Of a stretch of 64,000 nt of DNA, positions 1-10,571 are shown piece after piece. How positions within the stretch are numbered: position 1 is the stretch's first letter; the number at the start of each line of letters is the position of its first letter. A program made the position numbers and the translations under genes. The stretch is from Megasphaera micronuciformis F0359 (lineage in GTDB: Bacteria; Bacillota; Negativicutes; Veillonellales; Megasphaeraceae). The stretch spans positions 62,001 to 126,000 of the forward strand of contig NZ_GL538177.1 in the NCBI RefSeq assembly GCF_000165735.1, in the 5' to 3' direction. The notes below the pieces were generated by a model. That model ran no database searches. It had not been told where the DNA came from and saw nothing but the letters and a program-made list of their open reading frames with translations.

Positions 1-111
1 TATAAAGTAGAACTTCCCATAAGCCGGACTGTTTATGAAATTACACATAAGGGAATCGATCCTAAAGCCGGTTTGGAAAGCCTCTTTTTACGTTCCTTAA
101 AAGATGAATAA
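1..111 (+). CDS. gpsA: Glycerol-3-phosphate dehydrogenase [NAD(P)+], C-terminal end (partial)
   Basis: Only the last 36 codons are present; the gene enters from the left edge in the frame beginning at base 1 and ends with TAA at 109-111. The tail reads LPISRTVYEITHKGIDPK then LESLFLRSLKDE. This matches the usual GpsA C-terminus (a 'MPI...VY.vL.eG.dp...v..Lm.R.lK.E' pattern). The enzyme reduces dihydroxyacetone phosphate to sn-glycerol 3-phosphate for phospholipid synthesis in the cytoplasm. The assignment rests on this short tail alone, so it is likely but not certain. Confidence 0.7.
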   Translation, partial: YKVELPISRTVYEITHKGIDPKAGLESLFLRSLKDE

Positions 112-133
112 ACCGATAATTCTATTAAAAACA

Positions 134-165
134 GCACTGAAGATTTACTTCAGTGCCGTTTTTTT
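134..165. terminator. Bidirectional rho-independent terminator
   Basis: A 9-bp perfect stem (GCACTGAAG 134-142, CTTCAGTGC 148-156, loop of 5) is followed by a T-tract at 159-165 on the plus strand. An A-run at 127-131 supplies the T-tract for the minus strand. It separates gpsA from the convergent CBS-domain gene. Confidence 0.85.
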
Positions 166-1525
166 ATGTATTTTCTTCATTCTCTTCTTCAGGAGTATGC
201 GTAACTAATATTTTATCGACTCGTAAGTTATCCATATCAACAACTTCAAAACGGTAGTTTTTCCACTCATATACATCCGTTTCTCTCGGAATTCTGCCTA
301 CTCCGTAGACAACCAATCCACCCAAAGTTTTATAAAGATCTTCCTCTTCACCGGGAAGATCCTCATCAATTTTGAAAAAGTCTTTAAACTCCTCAATAGG
401 AATCAATCCGTCAATCAACCACTCATTGACAGCCCGTTGAACGATTTTATTAGCTTCTTCCGCCTTTTCTTCTTCACCGACAGGCATAATACCTACAAGT
501 TTTTCCAAAATATCATGAACTGATAAGATACCGCTTAAATTACCGTATTCATCCAAAACGGCTGCTTCATGGATTCCTTTTTCCTGAAACAGGTGAACTA
601 CCTTCATGATATCCATCGATTCAGGAATATATTCGGGACTACGACTTGTGTGCTCTAAAATAGAACGGATGGATACATTTTTCTTTAACAGAACGGCCCG
701 ATAGTATTGATTAAATACTTTATTTAAGGAAACAATGCCTACAAACTCATCTATGGAACCGCGGCATACGGGCACATTTATATGGTGAAAAGAGAGGAGA
801 TCGTTCATGATCTGTCCCTCTTCATCTTCCAAATCAATCCAATCCATCTGTGTCCGGTTTGTCATAATATCGCCTGCATCCATATCGGATAAGCGAAAAA
901 CACGTTCGACAAGCTTAGGTTCTTCTTTGTCAAAGGCTCCCGATTCAGCCCCTTGTTCCAACAGCAAACGTATTTCATCGGCCGTAACGGGTAATACTTC
1001 CGGATTATCGGCACCGATAATTTTTGTAACAAAGGATGTAGATGCCGATAGGATCCAAACTAAGGGGGTACATATCTTAGAAAAACACAGCATAGGTCTT
1101 GCTAAAAGACAGGCTATTTTTTCAGGACTGTCAATAGCAATACGCTTAGGTACCAATTCACCGAGAATCAAAGTTAAATACGTAATAACAACGACAATGG
1201 TTACCATACTGATTGTATAAGCATAGGGCTCCAATCCGGGTACCATCTTTACATATTGAGACAGGGGTCCGGCCATTTCCGTCCCGCCGTAAACACCTGT
1301 CAATAAACTTACAAGCGTCATACCGAACTGAACGGTCGAAAACATCTTATTCGGGTTTTCTCTTAATTTTAAAACAATTTTCGCCGATTTATTGCCTTCT
1401 TCGGCCATGGATTCCAATCTTGACTGATGGCTGCTGACAATAGACATTTCCAGCATAGAAAAGATACCGTTACCGACAGTCAGTAATAAAATTACCAAAA
1501 ACTGTTTATATAAGGAAATTTCCAA
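164..1525 (-). CDS. CNNM/HlyC-CorC-type membrane protein with CBS domains
   Basis: A 453-residue protein of the DUF21-CBS-CorC_HlyC family (TlyC/YtfL/YhdP-like, often annotated hemolysin or magnesium/cobalt efflux protein). The first ~190 residues form the DUF21 membrane domain with several hydrophobic segments (VILLLTVGNGIFSMLEMSIV near the start, later ISMVTIVVVITYLTLILGELVPKR). A CBS pair follows (around 205-340), then a C-terminal CorC_HlyC transporter-associated domain ending in a Glu-rich tail. The start is TTG at 1525: GGGAGAG lies about 9 bases upstream, and the ATG at 1545 is out of frame. The family acts in divalent cation export; the exact substrate cannot be read from sequence. 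It is the last gene of the leftward block and shares its terminator with gpsA. Confidence 0.88.
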   Translation of the reverse strand: MEISLYKQFLVILLLTVGNGIFSMLEMSIVSSHQSRLESMAEEGNKSAKIVLKLRENPNKMFSTVQFGMTLVSLLTGVYGGTEMAGPLSQYVKMVPGLEPYAYTISMVTIVVVITYLTLILGELVPKRIAIDSPEKIACLLARPMLCFSKICTPLVWILSASTSFVTKIIGADNPEVLPVTADEIRLLLEQGAESGAFDKEEPKLVERVFRLSDMDAGDIMTNRTQMDWIDLEDEEGQIMNDLLSFHHINVPVCRGSIDEFVGIVSLNKVFNQYYRAVLLKKNVSIRSILEHTSRSPEYIPESMDIMKVVHLFQEKGIHEAAVLDEYGNLSGILSVHDILEKLVGIMPVGEEEKAEEANKIVQRAVNEWLIDGLIPIEEFKDFFKIDEDLPGEEEDLYKTLGGLVVYGVGRIPRETDVYEWKNYRFEVVDMDNLRVDKILVTHTPEEENEENT

Positions 1526-1546
1526 AAAGAATCACTCTCTCCCATC

Positions 1547-2287
1547 TTACCAATCACCGAATCCGATACCGATACCACTACGAGAATGTCCACCTATCCC
1601 GATGCCTATGCCAATACCGATTCGCCCGTTTCCTGTACCGGTATAAGCCCGAGACGAAACAGTAACTGTCTTTTCAAACTGTCGTTCTTCCTTACCGATT
1701 CGTATGGTTAATAATGCTTTTGTTCTTCCTTCGGAAACAGCTTTAACGGCGTTCTTTTCTCCTATTTTTGCAATAGCTGTATTAATTGTTTCACCCGTAA
1801 GCGTATAGGGAATAAAGGCCGGCAAATTTACATAAAAGGTTCCCGTATCATTCACACCCAATACAGCAGGATACAAATCAATTCTCGTACGTTTCAATAA
1901 ACTTTGAACATTACCGTATATAAGAACGGCCTTTTCTCCCGTATGCAAGATCCAAACATTGCTTTTATCCCTTGCTACGGCATACTCACGAATAAGTTCA
2001 GAACTTTGTTTATCATATTCTGTTATACGATAAAAATATCCGTTCATCATATCTTTATCGACAAGAAAATATGTGTGTTTTCTTTCTTTTACATCGATAG
2101 ATGAAATAAAGGCCGTCAAGTCTTCAAACTTTCTTCCTTTTGTAAGATAGTATGAATCATTTTTTTCTTTTACGGTAGCAGTAACCGGTATCACTGCTGT
2201 ATCCGTTACCGATTCCGTAGCTCCGACACTCATCAAAGAAAAAACAAATATAAGTGTTGCAAGGACCGTAATTTTTTTATTCATCAT
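1547..2287 (-). CDS. Secreted protein of unknown function with Gly-Ile-rich C-terminus
   Basis: About 246 residues; I do not recognise a family. The reading frame is open from a TTG at 2302, but GTGGAG sits just before two adjacent ATGs (2287 and 2284), so the protein most likely starts MMNKK or MNKK. A clear signal peptide follows (lysines, then VLATLIFVFSLMSVGA). The mature part is rich in Thr, Lys and beta-branched residues. It ends in a low-complexity tail of alternating Gly and Ile (RIGIGIGIGIGG, then GIGIGFGDW). No lipobox is evident. It lies between the aminotransferase (16 bases away) and the CBS protein (about 20 bases), so it is probably co-transcribed with them. An exported, envelope-associated role is inference. 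Confidence 0.7.
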   Translation of the reverse strand: MMNKKITVLATLIFVFSLMSVGATESVTDTAVIPVTATVKEKNDSYYLTKGRKFEDLTAFISSIDVKERKHTYFLVDKDMMNGYFYRITEYDKQSSELIREYAVARDKSNVWILHTGEKAVLIYGNVQSLLKRTRIDLYPAVLGVNDTGTFYVNLPAFIPYTLTGETINTAIAKIGEKNAVKAVSEGRTKALLTIRIGKEERQFEKTVTVSSRAYTGTGNGRIGIGIGIGIGGHSRSGIGIGFGDW

Positions 2288-2303
2288 AAAATCTCCACTC
2301 AAT

Positions 2304-3467
2304 CTATCGAGACAACTTACTTCTTATGCTTTCCAAACGATTGAGGGCCGCATAAAGGGTCTCATTATTGACGGCAAAATGAAGACGTACGTATTTTTGT
2401 ACATCTTCAGCAAAAAAGGTAGACCCGGGAACAGATCCGACACCTACTTTACGAACTAAATCTTCACAGAACTCCGTATCTTTTTCATAACCGAATTCAG
2501 AAATATCGACGAGTAAATAAAAAGCTCCTTGAGGAATATTGTGTTTTAACCCCAGGTCATCAAGCCCCTTCATCAAAATATCTCTCTTTTCCGTATACGT
2601 TTTTACGAGGCCGTCATAATAATCACCGCCAAAACGAAGTCCCGTAACCGCCGCCTCTTGTAAAGGGCTGGGAGCGCTGATAGTAAAGAAAGTATGGACC
2701 TTCTTTATTTCATCAATAACAGCTTCAGGTCCGAGAATATAACCTACTCGCCAACCTGTAATAGAATAAGTCTTGGACAGAGAGCCTACGCAAATCGTAC
2801 GATCATGCATATGCGGTAATTCAGAAAAATACGTATATGTATAGGGTTTATAAATAATTTGTGAATATACTTCATCTACAATCACAAAGGTATCATATTT
2901 TTCGGCATAAGCGGCTATAATGCCCAATTCTTCCCGCGTAAAAACCTTGCCGCACGGATTTGACGGATCACACAAAAGAACAGCCTTCGGACGTTCTTTA
3001 AAAGCTTTTTCCATTTCATCTTCATTAAAAGTAAAATCATCGCCACGAAGAGAAACAAAAATAGGCTCTCCTCCCGCCAATTTTACGTCAACGCTGTAAG
3101 CATCATAGTAAGGAGAGAAGATAATAACCTTATCACCCTTATCAACAACTGTCATAATCGTTGATATAAGAGCTTCCGTACCACCGCAAGTAGCAATCAA
3201 CTCTTTTTTTGTATCAGGTTTGCGTCCCGTACATTTAAAACGAAATTCCGCCAAAGCATGCCTGAAGTTTTCCGAACCGGCATCCAAACTATATTGATGG
3301 GGTCCTTCATCGGCAATCTGTTTCAAAGAGTCAAGAATAGGTCGAGGCGGAGGAAAGTCGGGAAAGCCTGCAGATAAGTTAACAGCACCGTATTGTTCCG
3401 ATAAGACGGACATTTTTGCAATAGGTGAATCTGTAAAAAGGTTAGTACGTTCTGATAATGCAGGCAT
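2304..3467 (-). CDS. PLP-dependent class I/II aminotransferase
   Basis: A 387-residue fold-type I aminotransferase. Visible features: the substrate/PLP loop LSAGFPDFP near residue 31, SPYYDAY at 118-124, the SNPCGKVF motif near 169-176, the VIVDEVYS segment at about 195-202, and the SLSKTYSITGWRVGY motif, in which Lys232 should hold PLP. The C-terminal Arg that binds the substrate carboxylate is probably in KYVRLHFAV. The closest families are aspartate/aromatic or methionine (kynurenine-type) aminotransferases; specificity cannot be decided here. The start ATG at 3467 follows a short gap after gyrB (10 bases). This places an amino acid enzyme where gyrA often sits in other Firmicutes. Confidence 0.88.
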   Translation of the reverse strand: MPALSERTNLFTDSPIAKMSVLSEQYGAVNLSAGFPDFPPPRPILDSLKQIADEGPHQYSLDAGSENFRHALAEFRFKCTGRKPDTKKELIATCGGTEALISTIMTVVDKGDKVIIFSPYYDAYSVDVKLAGGEPIFVSLRGDDFTFNEDEMEKAFKERPKAVLLCDPSNPCGKVFTREELGIIAAYAEKYDTFVIVDEVYSQIIYKPYTYTYFSELPHMHDRTICVGSLSKTYSITGWRVGYILGPEAVIDEIKKVHTFFTISAPSPLQEAAVTGLRFGGDYYDGLVKTYTEKRDILMKGLDDLGLKHNIPQGAFYLLVDISEFGYEKDTEFCEDLVRKVGVGSVPGSTFFAEDVQKYVRLHFAVNNETLYAALNRLESIRSKLSR

Positions 3468-3477
3468 AATGCCCTCC

Positions 3478-5453
<1,976 letters not shown>

Positions 5454-5484
5454 TCAAGGAGTTTTTAAGTCTAATTAAATTCTT

Positions 5485-6348
5485 TTAAGCATTATTCCTA
5501 TACTTATTAACTAAATTGATGATAAATCTATCTGTTAACTCATGGGGCTTTTTTCTTGTAATAAAAATGGATAAAAATAAGTCATCCTCTTTTGTATCCG
5601 CATTATGATAAACTTTTTCTATTAACCTGTAAATACAATTCCGACGAACTTCATCATACTGTTTCTCCTGAAAGCTTTCTCTTTGATACAAGGATTGAAC
5701 GTCCTCCCAAGTTAGCCAAGGCATTTCATTCAAAATTGCCGTTAATTTTACTTTTTTTTCTTGATTCTTTTCAGATAGACAATGTTCACAATCCTTATTT
5801 TTTTGTATCCACCTACCGCAACCCGAACAAGGTATATATCCTTCAGCTTCATAGGCTTTGCTTCTTCGTTTTGCCGCTACTTGCAAACGAAATATTTTTT
5901 CTTTTAATCCTTCCTGACACTTATCGGAAACTTGTTTTATTGTATTTACCGTTTCTTCTGCCAAAACAATTTCTGCCGGTTTTATCTTCAAAACAAATTC
6001 ATGATCATCTGCAAGGTTTATCATTCTTTTTTCAGGAAATTTTGAAGCACTTACAAATTTTATATCACTTACATACTTTTCACCCAGGAAATCATTAATT
6101 TTTTCTTCAATATTATTCTTATACATGAATAACTGATTCATCCATGCAGAATTGAATACCCCTATTGTAATGACTCCTTCTCGTATATCTTTTATATAAG
6201 AATACTTTCCTATTCGATTGCCCATTAAAGAGGACCACTTTTTTTTCAATTCATAATGGCGATAAGGTTTCAATAAGTTATTATGTTCCAACACTTCTTG
6301 TATCAAATCACCGGCTTTTTCAGTTGTTCCTCTTCTCATGTTCGTCAT
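5485..6348 (-). CDS. dciA: DciA-like (DUF721) protein with a C-terminal zinc-ribbon-like segment
   Basis: A 287-residue protein. Residues ~8-105 carry the DUF721/DciA domain (GDLIQEVLEHNN, KKWSSLMGNRIGKYSYIKDIREGVITIGVFNSAWMNQL in part). DciA proteins load or recruit the replicative helicase DnaB in many bacteria. The middle part is helical and charged. Around residues 170-190 there is CSGCGRW followed by CEHC, a likely zinc knuckle that plain DciA proteins lack. ATG 6348 has AAGGAAAGG upstream and overlaps the end of recF by 29 bases, so the two are translationally coupled. Its place beside recF and gyrB fits the usual position of DUF721 genes. Function by homology; the zinc segment has no known role. 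Confidence 0.78.
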   Translation of the reverse strand: MTNMRRGTTEKAGDLIQEVLEHNNLLKPYRHYELKKKWSSLMGNRIGKYSYIKDIREGVITIGVFNSAWMNQLFMYKNNIEEKINDFLGEKYVSDIKFVSASKFPEKRMINLADDHEFVLKIKPAEIVLAEETVNTIKQVSDKCQEGLKEKIFRLQVAAKRRSKAYEAEGYIPCSGCGRWIQKNKDCEHCLSEKNQEKKVKLTAILNEMPWLTWEDVQSLYQRESFQEKQYDEVRRNCIYRLIEKVYHNADTKEDDLFLSIFITRKKPHELTDRFIINLVNKYRNNA

Positions 6349-7432
6349 ATCGAACCTTTCCTTTTTCTACATAAAGAAACGAATATTCCTTTTCCTTACG
6401 AAAAAAAGAATCATCCGTTGTCGTAATAAAAGTTTGAACCTTTCCTTGCACAAAAGAAAGCAAAGCATTTCTTCGTTCTTCATCTAATTCACTCATAACA
6501 TCATCAAGCAATAAAATCGGATATTCTCCGTTCTCTTTTTTTATAAATTCCAACTCCGCCATTTTCAATGCTAAAACAGCAGTCCGTTGTTGTCCTTGAG
6601 ACCCGAATTTTTTCAATTCCCCCAAATCATTTTCCACAACGAAATCATCTCTATGAGGACCTATAGACGTAGACTGACGATAAATATCTTTTTCCCTATT
6701 TTTCCGTAATAATTCATAATAAACGTCTTCCGTATCCTCTACCGTCGAACCCTTATATGGCTGAATGTATGTCAATTTTACTATCTCTTTTTCACTCGTT
6801 AAGTTCCTGTATATTTCCTTTACGACAACAGATATCTTCTCTAAAGATTCTTTTCTTTTATTAACTATATAGGCTGCCAGACGTGCTAACTGGAGATCCC
6901 ATTCATGAAGAGATATATCTTTTTCATATTTCATCCGCTTTAAAAGTATATTTCTTTGAGATACAGCCTTATTATACTGTAATAGCATCTTATAATAGGA
7001 CGGATTGGTTTGAGATATTTCCATATCCAGAAAACGTCGTCTTAATGCCGGATTTCCTTTTATTAGTTGTAAATCCTCAGGTGAAAACATAACTTCTTGA
7101 AGTATACCGAAAAGTTCTCTCGTTCTTACCTTCGTATCATTTACGGACACGCGCTTTTTTTCATGAAGAGAAAAAACAATTTTAATATTTTGTTCTGTTT
7201 TATTCCTTATAAAATCGATAATAACGCTTCCGTTTGTAGCGGATTTTCTCAACAAATCCACATCTGTAACACCTCTATACGATTTACCTATACATCCGGT
7301 ATATAAGGCTTCCAACAAATTAGTTTTTCCTTGACCGTTATTACCATATAAAACAATAACGGTCGCAGGAAAAGATATATCCGCTTCTTCATAGTTTCTT
7401 ATATTAAGTAAGCGAATTCTCGATATATTCAT
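6320..7432 (-). CDS. recF: DNA replication/repair protein RecF
   Basis: An SMC-like ATPase of recombinational gap repair that loads RecA with RecO and RecR. The 370 residues show Walker A GNNGQGKT at 30-37, a signature motif FGSQGQQRTAVLALKMAE near 275-290, and Walker B ILLLDDVMSELDEERR. Length and order are typical. The start ATG at 7432 has GGAG about 11 bases upstream. It sits in the canonical dnaA-dnaN-rlbA-recF order and overlaps dciA downstream. Confidence 0.96.
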   Translation of the reverse strand: MNISRIRLLNIRNYEEADISFPATVIVLYGNNGQGKTNLLEALYTGCIGKSYRGVTDVDLLRKSATNGSVIIDFIRNKTEQNIKIVFSLHEKKRVSVNDTKVRTRELFGILQEVMFSPEDLQLIKGNPALRRRFLDMEISQTNPSYYKMLLQYNKAVSQRNILLKRMKYEKDISLHEWDLQLARLAAYIVNKRKESLEKISVVVKEIYRNLTSEKEIVKLTYIQPYKGSTVEDTEDVYYELLRKNREKDIYRQSTSIGPHRDDFVVENDLGELKKFGSQGQQRTAVLALKMAELEFIKKENGEYPILLLDDVMSELDEERRNALLSFVQGKVQTFITTTDDSFFRKEKEYSFLYVEKGKVRYDEHEKRNN

Positions 7433-7435
7433 TAC

Positions 7436-7654
7436 TTACTGTTCTCCGACAACTCTAAACTGCCCTACATTTTCTACCTTCACTATATCATTAGGATAAA
7501 GTTTCTTTCTTTTTACAGTACAACTTTCACCGTTTACAAAAATCATTTTATTGGCAATAAGCATACTCGTTTGACCGCCACTTTCCGTAATATCGGCCCA
7601 CTTTAAGAACTGATCCAATTGTATCGTTTCTGTCTGAATCTTTATTTCTTTCAT
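7436..7654 (-). CDS. rlbA: S4-domain RNA-binding protein RlbA/YaaA
   Basis: A 72-residue protein that is almost entirely one S4 domain (LDQFLKWADITESGGQTSMLIANKMIFVNGE). The family is the small S4 protein encoded between dnaN and recF in most Firmicutes (YaaA in Bacillus), thought to act on ribosomal or other structured RNA. The frame is open upstream to 7690, but AGGAG before ATG 7654 decides the start (MKEIKIQ). It lies 7 bases after dnaN and 3 before recF. Confidence 0.9.
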   Translation of the reverse strand: MKEIKIQTETIQLDQFLKWADITESGGQTSMLIANKMIFVNGESCTVKRKKLYPNDIVKVENVGQFRVVGEQ

Positions 7655-7661
7655 GTTGCTC

Positions 7662-8780
7662 CTATCTTGCACGCATAGGCGTAACAACAAATACGCAATT
7701 TCCCGTATCCTTATCTTGTATCAACATAGGACTGTTTTCACGGCATTTAAGAAAAATTTCATCCTTACTGCAATGTTTTAATACATCAAGAATAAAACGT
7801 CCATTAAAAGATATGGACAAAGGATTTCCGCCGGACATGATACATTCAACCGAATCTTCTACAACACCGTGATCCGGGTCCTGACTATTCATGTGAATCT
7901 GATTATCCGCCATATCAAAGTTAATAACATTATATTGAGCATCTTTGGCGACAATTGAAATTCTTTCAACGGCAGCTGTAAAGTCACTGCGTCTTATAGT
8001 AATAATATTGCTGAATTCCGTCGGAATAACTCGTTTGTAATCAGGGAAGGTTCCCTCTATAAGACGTGTACGGATATATACATTACCGAATTGAATAGCC
8101 AAATAATTTCTTACAGCCGTAATCTTTACGACAACGGGAACATCTGTCGGTAACTGTCGGGCTACTTCAGATAATAATCTACCGGGAATAATAGCTTGAA
8201 TATCTCCTGTTGACGGTTGATCCAATGTAACTGATTTTAAAGCCAAACGATGGGTATCCGTTGCAACCATAGATAAAGATTTTCCGGAAACATCTAAAAA
8301 AGTACCTGTAAACACGGGGCGGGATGTATCTGTTGCGCATGCATAAGAAGTATTGTCGATTAAATCTTTAAGGATAACACTGTCTGTTGTGAAGGAAGCA
8401 TATCCCTGTTCAACAACTTCGACTTCATTAAAGTCCTCAGTATTCATAGTCATATATCTATATTTAAGCTTACCGCCCTCAATAGACATTTGTGAATCCG
8501 AATCACTTTTGGTCAGTATAATTTCTTCAGATGCTATACGTCTTGTTAATTCTGACAAATGAGGATCCCATAAAAATACTTCACCGGATTCTTCAATGAT
8601 ACCGGGAATGGTTGTTTTGATTCCCATATCATAGTCGTTGGCCTGAATTTCAATATTATCATTTATAGCTTTGATTAGAAGACCGTTTTCACTGGATAAG
8701 TTATTACTTTTATTGGATGCTACTTTTTGCACCGACTGTAAGGCACGTGTAAAGTCTTCTTTTTGAATTTTCAGTTTCAT
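7662..8780 (-). CDS. dnaN: DNA polymerase III beta subunit (sliding clamp)
   Basis: A 372-residue sliding clamp, the ring that tethers polymerase III to DNA. Three repeated clamp domains are spread over the full length, with typical segments such as ATDTHRLAL near residue 175 and the C-terminal VVTPMR ending that helps form the partner-binding pocket. ATG 8780 follows a GGAGAAT ribosome site. It comes 219 bases after dnaA; that gap holds the probable unwinding part of oriC. Confidence 0.97.
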   Translation of the reverse strand: MKLKIQKEDFTRALQSVQKVASNKSNNLSSENGLLIKAINDNIEIQANDYDMGIKTTIPGIIEESGEVFLWDPHLSELTRRIASEEIILTKSDSDSQMSIEGGKLKYRYMTMNTEDFNEVEVVEQGYASFTTDSVILKDLIDNTSYACATDTSRPVFTGTFLDVSGKSLSMVATDTHRLALKSVTLDQPSTGDIQAIIPGRLLSEVARQLPTDVPVVVKITAVRNYLAIQFGNVYIRTRLIEGTFPDYKRVIPTEFSNIITIRRSDFTAAVERISIVAKDAQYNVINFDMADNQIHMNSQDPDHGVVEDSVECIMSGGNPLSISFNGRFILDVLKHCSKDEIFLKCRENSPMLIQDKDTGNCVFVVTPMRAR

Positions 8781-8828
8781 GGTATTCTCCTTTTTATATG
8801 AATATGAACTTAATTGGAGCTTATTAAA

Positions 8829-9012
8829 TAGTAATAATAGTAATAGGGGGTGTGGATTTGTAAAAAAGTCTTTTAAAAGTGTAAGTTATCTTGTTTACCC
8901 GTGTTTATAAAAAGTGGATAAGTAAAATCGGATTATTCACAATTTTACAGGAAAATTACTTATTCACTTTTATAGAAAGGATATATACAACATATAAACC
9001 TATTTATCCACA
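8829..9012. other. oriC, downstream part: DnaA-trio-like unwinding element and DnaA boxes
   Basis: Between dnaA and dnaN the plus strand reads six TAG/TAA triplets (8829-8846), then GGGG, then TGTGGATTT (8851-8859). This is the box/GC-cluster/DnaA-trio layout described as the basal unwinding system of bacterial origins. DnaA-box matches follow: AGTGGATAA 8913-8921, TTATTCACA 8933-8941, TTATTCACT 8960-8968 and a perfect TTATCCACA at 9004-9012, inside the last dnaA codons. Leftward and rightward gene blocks diverge around this locus, which supports an origin here. The assignment is by pattern, not experiment. Confidence 0.8.
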
Positions 9013-10517
9013 AGGATAATTGAATTTTTTATTTGTTCAACAGCTTTTCGCAGAGACTCGTCTTTTTTGATCTCTTTAGAAATTTTATTAACCGCATATA
9101 TGACTGTTGTATGGTCTCTGTCATTAAAAGCGACACCGATATGAGGATATGTGTGCTCTGTTAATTCACGGCATAAATACATGGCTATTTGACGAGGAAA
9201 AGCTATTTTTTTGAGTTTAGTTTTACTCATTAAGTCTTCATATTTTATTTTATAATATGAGCATACATGTTTAGTTATTTCATCAATAGTAATATATTTT
9301 TTTTCCTGTTTTGTTTTGACCAGCTCTTGAAGAGCCCTTTGTGTTACTTCCAGTGTAATGGGAGAGTTTTCGACAGATGCCTGCATTTGAGCTCGAATAA
9401 AGGCTCCTTCAAGTTCGCGAATGTTTTCGCTCACATTGGAAGCTATATAGTCGATGGCTTCTTTATCAATAGGTAGATGTTCGATTTTGGCCCGATTTCT
9501 TAAAATCGCTGTTCTCGTTTCCAAATCGGGAGGATCAATATTTACAACAGTTCCGCCTTGAAAACGGGATCGAAGCCTATCTTCCAGTTTTTTTATATTC
9601 TGTGGAGGTCGATCGCTTGTAAAAACCATTTGTTTATGGTCTTTGTAGAGTTTATTGAAGGTGTGGAAAAACTCTTCTTGTGTATGTTCTTTACTTTCTA
9701 AAAACTGAATATCATCGACGAGAAGGACATCTATATTTCTGTATCGTTGACGAAAACTTTCAGGGTTTTTATCCTGGATGGATTGAATGAGTTCATTGGC
9801 AAAATCTTCACTTGTAATACAGCGTAGTCGTAAATGAGGATAATGTTTTAATATATAATGACCGATAGCGTGCATCAAATGTGTTTTGCCCAGACCGCTG
9901 TCACCGTATATAAAAAAGGGAGAATATTTTGTCATAGGCGATTCGGCTATGGACATAGCCGCTGCATGAGCCAATCGATTACTGTTGCCTACAACAAAAG
10001 TATCAAAGGTATAAGCGTCGTTTAAAGTGGAGGCCCCTGTTTGTAAAATATCATCCTTTTCGTCAGAAAAAGGTCCGGATTGTTTTATATCCGGAGTATA
10101 AGTAGGTTCTGAACCTGTCTGTACCTGTTCCGTATGGGGGGGAACCGATTCCGTTGTTTCATGAGTTTTTAAACTTTCAATAGTATATACGTTGTTGGCA
10201 TATATATCTTGAGACTCTTCTTTTTTTTGAGTATTTGACTGTCCCATATCGGAAAGATCTCCGGCACTGTGAATAAGACGAACTTTAATCTCTTGATCGG
10301 CCACGGATGAAGCCGTCGTTTCCAATAGGTGTGTATATTTTTTTGTAATGTAAGAACAGATAAAATTAGTAGTTGTATCGAGGGTAAACGTATTGTTTTC
10401 AAGAGAATAAGGTATTAAGGATGTTTCTATCCACGTGTTGTAAATTTGCGGTGGCAATGATTGTTTTAACTTTTCCAACATGCGAATCCAAAGTTCCGTA
10501 ATATCAATAGTTTCCAT
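9000..10517 (-). CDS. dnaA: Chromosomal replication initiator DnaA
   Basis: A 505-residue initiator ATPase. Domain I is at 1-85 (LWIRMLEKLKQSLPPQIYNTW), followed by a long, poorly conserved Thr/Ser/Glu-rich linker (~90-165). Domain III is an AAA+ module with Walker A GDSGLGKTH near 205, Walker B VLLVDDIQFL and the RLRSRFQGG sensor region. Domain IV has the DNA-binding signature DRDHTTVIYAVNKI. The frame extends to 10541, but GAGAGG before ATG 10517 (METIDITELW) marks the start. DnaA boxes on both sides suggest autoregulation. Confidence 0.97.
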   Translation of the reverse strand: METIDITELWIRMLEKLKQSLPPQIYNTWIETSLIPYSLENNTFTLDTTTNFICSYITKKYTHLLETTASSVADQEIKVRLIHSAGDLSDMGQSNTQKKEESQDIYANNVYTIESLKTHETTESVPPHTEQVQTGSEPTYTPDIKQSGPFSDEKDDILQTGASTLNDAYTFDTFVVGNSNRLAHAAAMSIAESPMTKYSPFFIYGDSGLGKTHLMHAIGHYILKHYPHLRLRCITSEDFANELIQSIQDKNPESFRQRYRNIDVLLVDDIQFLESKEHTQEEFFHTFNKLYKDHKQMVFTSDRPPQNIKKLEDRLRSRFQGGTVVNIDPPDLETRTAILRNRAKIEHLPIDKEAIDYIASNVSENIRELEGAFIRAQMQASVENSPITLEVTQRALQELVKTKQEKKYITIDEITKHVCSYYKIKYEDLMSKTKLKKIAFPRQIAMYLCRELTEHTYPHIGVAFNDRDHTTVIYAVNKISKEIKKDESLRKAVEQIKNSIILVDK

Positions 10518-10571
10518 AAGAGACCTCTCTTTAAAATGCATGTGTATATACGAGTAATTGTTGTGATATAA

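Noticed and set aside
1547-1640. DNA tandem repeat coding for the Gly-Ile tail
   Set aside because: The codons vary between units, so it is a protein-level low-complexity tail and not a clear DNA repeat.
5592-6098. 168-codon plus-strand frame opposite dciA
   Set aside because: The AT-rich DciA gene leaves its antisense open; no family resemblance, no ribosome site.
9000-10541. Longer N-terminus of DnaA starting at 10541
   Set aside because: The extra eight residues precede a ribosome site and the family's usual start; ATG 10517 is preferred.
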